DNA of 18,216 bases from Clostridia bacterium (lineage in GTDB: Bacteria > Bacillota > Clostridia > Christensenellales > Borkfalkiaceae), in contig JAFVOV010000045.1 in the NCBI GenBank assembly GCA_017505675.1, positions 1 to 18,216 of the forward strand, read 5' to 3'. A program made the translations under genes and the position numbers. The stretch's first letter is position 1. Each line of letters starts with the position of its first letter. Below are positions 14,301-18,216 of the stretch, piece by piece. The notes under the pieces are model-generated. The model was not told where the DNA came from and searched no databases. It saw only the letters and a program-made list of their open reading frames with translations.

Positions 14301-15197
14301 ATGAAAAGCGTTATGGGTAAAATGAAAATTGCTATAATTATCACCTTGATAGTTCTCGTTGCGGGAATGGCTATTTTAGGCGTTTTCGGCTTAAATAATA
14401 CCGTTGACTATAAGGCAGGGTACGAACTACAAGTTAGCGTTGACCAAAGTATTGACGAAGCAAAAACTATTTTAAAAACTTCTTCTGACGCATTCCTTTC
14501 TGAAAAAGGTATTAAGTCGGCAAAATACGCTTATCAAGAACTTGACGACGGCAGGGTACTCGTTTATAAATTTAATAAAGACGTAACTAATGACGTTACA
14601 GGTATGAAAGATTATATTAACGCTGCTTTAGATGCTAATGAAGTTGCTAAAGGCGCTGAACCCAAGGTTGTCGTTAATGAAGTTATAGGTAATAAAGACG
14701 GTCAAATCGGCTGGATAATTCTTGCTCTCGGTATAACTTTGGCGGTAGCGTTTATTTACACGTTAATTATGGAAAAACTAGCAAGCGCAGTTGCGGTAGT
14801 TTGTTCGGCAATTATATCCGCGCTAACTTTCGTTGCTTTGACTGCGTTAACGCGTATTCCTGTTGCAAATTTCTTCGGCGCGTTCTTGGGGCTTTCTTTT
14901 GCGCTCGCATTGGCGCTCTCCGTTGCAACAGTCAACAAATATAAACAAGCGATTAAAGAATCTGGTAAAGATAAAGTTTCTTATCGCGCTATAGCCGATA
15001 AGGTTGGCGCAAGCGACGTTAAAAAATATCTGTTAACGTTAGTTGCCGTTTTAATTGCGGGCGTAGCGGTTTCCGCTTTCTTTGTTCCGTATATGATGAT
15101 TATCGGTGGTCAACTTGCTATTGCTGGCGTTGCTGCGGTATTTAGTGCATATTTTACCACTCCATTGATTTGGACGGCTATTAAAAAAGATAAATAA
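14301..15197 (+). CDS. secF: SecF-type protein export membrane protein, divergent
   Basis: Partner of SecD, 298 residues with an N-terminal TM (about 9-30), an extracytoplasmic domain beginning with VDYKAGYELQVS (compare the usual IDFTGG motif) and a five-TM C-terminal half (about 136-294). A GGAGGTG ribosome binding site within the end of secD, and only 2 bases between stop and start, show coupling. Where SecF normally has the conserved Asp of the NDTVVVFDRIRE motif, the aligned sequence here is ALALSVATVNKYKQA, with Leu206 at the first Asp position and Asn212 at the second. The relay residue is therefore missing, as in the adjacent SecD. The assignment rests on topology, partial motifs and synteny; overall similarity to classical SecF is low. 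Confidence 0.8.
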   Translation: MKSVMGKMKIAIIITLIVLVAGMAILGVFGLNNTVDYKAGYELQVSVDQSIDEAKTILKTSSDAFLSEKGIKSAKYAYQELDDGRVLVYKFNKDVTNDVTGMKDYINAALDANEVAKGAEPKVVVNEVIGNKDGQIGWIILALGITLAVAFIYTLIMEKLASAVAVVCSAIISALTFVALTALTRIPVANFFGAFLGLSFALALALSVATVNKYKQAIKESGKDKVSYRAIADKVGASDVKKYLLTLVAVLIAGVAVSAFFVPYMMIIGGQLAIAGVAAVFSAYFTTPLIWTAIKKDK

Positions 15198-15236
15198 GTT
15201 CAAAAATTCGGTTTTGGGCTTACGGCTAAAACAAAC

Positions 15237-15268
15237 AAGGCGGAATAATTTTTCCGCCTTATTCTTTA
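15237..15268 (+). terminator. Terminator after secF
   Basis: AAGGCGGAA/TTCCGCCTT (9-bp perfect stem, 6-base loop) followed by ATTCTTTATT. The recJ start codon is 10 bases further, so recJ would need read-through or a promoter within secF; none is obvious. Confidence 0.75.
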
Positions 15269-15277
15269 TTAAAAGAT

Positions 15278-17575
15278 ATGAAAATAATTTACGAAAAACC
15301 TTTATCCGCGGAACAAACTTTACGCGTAAATACAATTGCCAAAGAATGCGGCGTTACTTTTAACACCGCAAGGCTTTTATATTACCGTTCAGTTGATACC
15401 GCAATAAAGGCAAAGCGTTTTTTATCGCCGGGCAAAGATGGCTTTAACAATCCTTTTAAATTGTATAATATGAAAGAAGCCGTTGAAAGGATTAGCCTTG
15501 CAAAATCGCGCGGTGAAAACGTTTTGATTTTCGGTGATTATGATGCTGACGGCGTTTGCGCTACTACTGTTTTATATTATTGTTTAAAAGAATACGGTTT
15601 TAATTCAATTAGAATTTACGTTCCCGAACGTGAAGACGGTTACGGGCTTAATTTACATACCGTTGAAAAACTTAATTCTGAAAAAAATATAGATTTACTT
15701 ATCACCGTTGACTGTGGGATAAGTGATTATGATAAAATTGAAGAACTCAATAAAAAAGGTATTGATGTAATAGTTACCGACCACCACGAACCGCCTGAAA
15801 TTTTACCTAGTTGTATAAAGGTAAACCCCAAACTTCTTAACCAAGAATATCCTTTTAGCGGTCTATGTGGGGCAGGTGTTGCTTATAAACTTGGCTATGC
15901 GTTAATAGGTGAAAAGGCTGATAAATATCTTGATTTCGTCGCTCTTGCAACCGTTGCGGACAGTATGGATTTAATCGACGAAAACAGGGATATAGTCTTT
16001 GAAGGCTTAAAACTTTTCAATTCCCCTAAAACCTTACGCGCGCCGTTTAAAGAACTTTTATCAGATACTAACAAAAATATTACTGCGCAAACGCTCGCTT
16101 ACTCTATCGCGCCACGCATTAACGCTGGCGGTAGAATGGGGGATGCAAACACGGCGCTTAAACTTTTTACTTCTGTAAACCCCGCAGACGTTTTTGATGC
16201 GGCTGTAAAACTTAACGAATATAATATTGCTCGTCAGGCGGAATGTGATAATATTTACCGCGAAGCAAAGAAAAAAATAATTAAGCACGCGCTTTATAAA
16301 AAAGATGTTATTTTAGTTAAAGATAAATCTTGGCAGGCAGGGTTTATCGGCATAGTAGCGGCAAAACTCGTTGAAGATTACGCTCGTCCCGTTATAGTTT
16401 TTGCCGGGCACGATGATTTTCTTAAAGGCTCTGCTCGTAGTGTTGACGAAGTTAATATTCACGACGCAATAGCGTCCGTTAAAGACCTTTTAATAGGTTT
16501 TGGCGGTCACTCGCAAGCCGCAGGGGTGTCAGTTTCTTACGAAAATTTTGCCACGCTTGATAAAGCGCTCAATGCGTACGTCAAAAATAATTACGGCAAA
16601 ATTGACTCAACTAAAAAACTTTATGCCGAATGGGAAATTGACCAAGAAATTTCTATTGAATTCGCGCGTGAAATTGAAATGTTAGAACCTTTCGGTGTGG
16701 GGAATCGCCGTCCTGTATTTACGACTACAGTTTCAGGCAGGATAGACGCTATGCCGTTACGAGAAGGTTCTCCGCATTATTCTTTCAAAACTCCTGCTAT
16801 AGAAATGCTTGAATTTAACGGTGAAAAGGATGCGTTTTTATTGACGTTACCCGTGGAAAAAACCGTTGTGTTTGAAATCAACGTTTCAACGTTTAAAAAC
16901 CGTGAATCAATAAAGGGTTTCCCAAAACACGTTAATCTTAACTACGGTGATTTTTCTTGTCTTAAAAACCATATATTTATCAACGAACTTAAAAAATTAA
17001 GTGAAAACGGCAATAATTATAAAGAAACAACGGCTGACAATATACCTTTAGGCACGGGCGTGGGAACGCTATACGCCGTCAACGACGTGGAAAATTTAAA
17101 TATTTATCCCACGCTTAAAAACTTACCGATTTATTTATTTACGCCAGAAAGTAAAAATCCTATTGATTGCATTGTGGTTTCACCAAAACAAATTCCTGAA
17201 GAATACGATAGGGTGGTTTATTTAGATAGTCCGCTTAAGGTGCTATCTTCGCGCGCTGAAGCAATAGTAGTAAAAGACGTTTGCGGATATAAATTTTTGC
17301 AAGATTTAAGCGTTGAACGTTCTGATTTTGCAAGAATTTTCAATAAACTTTTACTTCTTAACAATAAACCTTTTAAGGACGTTTATGATTTTACCGAAAG
17401 GTTTAATAACGGAGAAAACGCCTATTTGTTTGCTTTTGCCGTAGAAGTATTTTTAGAACTTGGTATATTCAAAATTAAAAACGGATTATTTACACATAAC
17501 GAAACTGTTAAAAACGCATTGACAAATTCTGCGCTTTATAGTAAAATTGTTGTATTAAAAGGTCGCTATGTTTGA
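15278..17575 (+). CDS. recJ: Single-stranded-DNA-specific exonuclease RecJ
   Basis: A 5'-3' single-strand DNA exonuclease of the DHH phosphoesterase superfamily, used in recombinational repair and mismatch repair, 765 residues (usual for Bacillota). All catalytic motifs are visible: GDYDADG (86-92), VDCGIS (144-149), DHH (168-170), ATVADSMDLIDEN (224-236) and RINAGGRMG (280-288). The DHHA1 part has SARS at 385-388 and GFGGHSQAAG (407-416). The remaining C-terminal part, about 450-765, holds the OB-like domain and the less conserved region seen in Firmicutes RecJ. The ATG at 15278 has only a weak purine-rich site before it. The stop overlaps the next gene by 8 bases, in a secDF-recJ-rel arrangement. 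Confidence 0.95.
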   Translation: MKIIYEKPLSAEQTLRVNTIAKECGVTFNTARLLYYRSVDTAIKAKRFLSPGKDGFNNPFKLYNMKEAVERISLAKSRGENVLIFGDYDADGVCATTVLYYCLKEYGFNSIRIYVPEREDGYGLNLHTVEKLNSEKNIDLLITVDCGISDYDKIEELNKKGIDVIVTDHHEPPEILPSCIKVNPKLLNQEYPFSGLCGAGVAYKLGYALIGEKADKYLDFVALATVADSMDLIDENRDIVFEGLKLFNSPKTLRAPFKELLSDTNKNITAQTLAYSIAPRINAGGRMGDANTALKLFTSVNPADVFDAAVKLNEYNIARQAECDNIYREAKKKIIKHALYKKDVILVKDKSWQAGFIGIVAAKLVEDYARPVIVFAGHDDFLKGSARSVDEVNIHDAIASVKDLLIGFGGHSQAAGVSVSYENFATLDKALNAYVKNNYGKIDSTKKLYAEWEIDQEISIEFAREIEMLEPFGVGNRRPVFTTTVSGRIDAMPLREGSPHYSFKTPAIEMLEFNGEKDAFLLTLPVEKTVVFEINVSTFKNRESIKGFPKHVNLNYGDFSCLKNHIFINELKKLSENGNNYKETTADNIPLGTGVGTLYAVNDVENLNIYPTLKNLPIYLFTPESKNPIDCIVVSPKQIPEEYDRVVYLDSPLKVLSSRAEAIVVKDVCGYKFLQDLSVERSDFARIFNKLLLLNNKPFKDVYDFTERFNNGENAYLFAFAVEVFLELGIFKIKNGLFTHNETVKNALTNSALYSKIVVLKGRYV

Positions 17576-18216
17576 TATTCTTAAAAGATTAGAAGAAACT
17601 TATATAGGTAAAGATTTGGCGCTCTTAAATCGCGCTTATGACTTTGCGAAAAAAGCGCACGCTAACCAAAAACGCGCCTCTGGGGAAGAATATTTTATTC
17701 ATCCCTGTACAGTCGCGCGCATTTTGGCGGATTTGGGGCTTGACGCGGCAACGGTTGCCGCGGCGTTTTTGCACGACGTTATAGAAGATACGCCCGTTTC
17801 CGAAGGGGATATAAAAAAGGAATTTGGCGACGAAGTTTTAGAACTCGTCGTGGGCGTTACTAAACTTGAAAAAATACAGTTCCATTCAAAAGAAGAAGAG
17901 CAAGCCGAAAATTTTAGAAAAATTTTCGTTGCGATGGCAAAAGATATAAGGGTTATTATCATTAAACTTGCCGACCGCTTGCACAATGTGCGTTCGCTTA
18001 ACTTTTTATCGGTTGAACGTCAACAACGTATGGCGCGCGAAACTTTGGAAGTTTACGCACCGCTTGCTCATAGGCTTGGTATTTCGCAAATCAAGTGCGA
18101 ATTAGAAGATTTGTGTTTAAAATATTTAGAGCCGGAATTTTACGAATATTTGTCAACCAACATTGATGAACGCTTAAAAGAAAACGTTGAATTAGTCGAT
18201 CACGTCGTTGAAGAAG
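17568..18216 (+). CDS. rel: Bifunctional (p)ppGpp synthetase/hydrolase Rel (3'-truncated by window edge)
   Basis: The first 216 residues of a long RelA/SpoT homologue, the stringent-response enzyme that makes and degrades (p)ppGpp; the frame is open to the window end. The N-terminal HD hydrolase domain appears intact: FIHPCTVARIL with His45, HDVIEDT with His69-Asp70 and Glu73-Asp74, and KLADRLHNVRSL (133-144). YAPLAHRLGI at 163-172 leads into the linker to the synthetase domain, which lies outside. With a complete HD site this is expected to be a bifunctional Rel rather than a synthetase-only RelA. The ATG overlaps the recJ end by 8 bases with AAAAGG upstream, so translation is coupled. In B. 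subtilis apt lies between recJ and relA; here it is absent. Confidence 0.95.
   Translation, partial: MFDILKRLEETYIGKDLALLNRAYDFAKKAHANQKRASGEEYFIHPCTVARILADLGLDAATVAAAFLHDVIEDTPVSEGDIKKEFGDEVLELVVGVTKLEKIQFHSKEEEQAENFRKIFVAMAKDIRVIIIKLADRLHNVRSLNFLSVERQQRMARETLEVYAPLAHRLGISQIKCELEDLCLKYLEPEFYEYLSTNIDERLKENVELVDHVVEE

Noticed and set aside
1..18216. Mobile elements, CRISPR arrays, toxin-antitoxin or defence systems
   Set aside because: No transposase, integrase, direct-repeat array or recognisable defence gene is present, and composition is even across the window.

Overview
The window is a dense stretch of a low-GC bacterial chromosome with bacterial promoters, strong Shine-Dalgarno sites and rho-independent terminators. 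Gene content and order (rpoA-rplQ; secD-secF-recJ-rel) point to Bacillota, most likely an anaerobic Clostridia-type lineage (feoAB, an orphan DUF1858 redox protein). No phage, IS, CRISPR, tRNA or rRNA is visible. This is core chromosome with unusual versions of familiar proteins rather than an accessory island.

Layout. 2-1129: the 3' end of the ribosomal-protein/RNA polymerase alpha operon (rpoA partial, rplQ with extra segments). 1204-2202 (-): an AEC-family permease, divergent from the iron operon. 2329-5096: feoA-feoB, where FeoB carries a fused Cys-rich tail, then a 55-residue acidic small ORF and a GNAT acetyltransferase. 5193-6437: an orphan 7-TM protein with its own promoter and terminator. 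6489-7109 (-): a YgjV-family membrane protein. 7110-7649: a 540-base gap with a strong promoter, a highly structured RNA of about 220 nt closed by a 12-bp helix, and two tandem terminators. 7650-12332: a translationally coupled polyamine ABC operon potA-potB-potC-potD. 12487-12687: DUF1858 CxxC protein. 12958-15197: secD-secF. 15278-end: recJ and the start of a bifunctional (p)ppGpp synthetase/hydrolase.

Main points of interest. (1) The structured RNA before potA looks like a dedicated non-coding RNA; the raiA-motif class is my best but unverified guess. (2) SecD and SecF sit at the conserved secDF-recJ-rel locus, yet both appear to lack the membrane aspartates of the SecDF proton relay. (3) The Pot transporter is remodelled: PotA has a second TOBE-like domain, and PotD has an internal insertion plus a C-terminal membrane anchor. 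(4) FeoB is fused in frame to a domain usually encoded by a separate small gene. (5) The terminator of the pot operon overlaps the promoter of the next gene.

All functional assignments come from reading motifs and gene context by eye; no database search was run.
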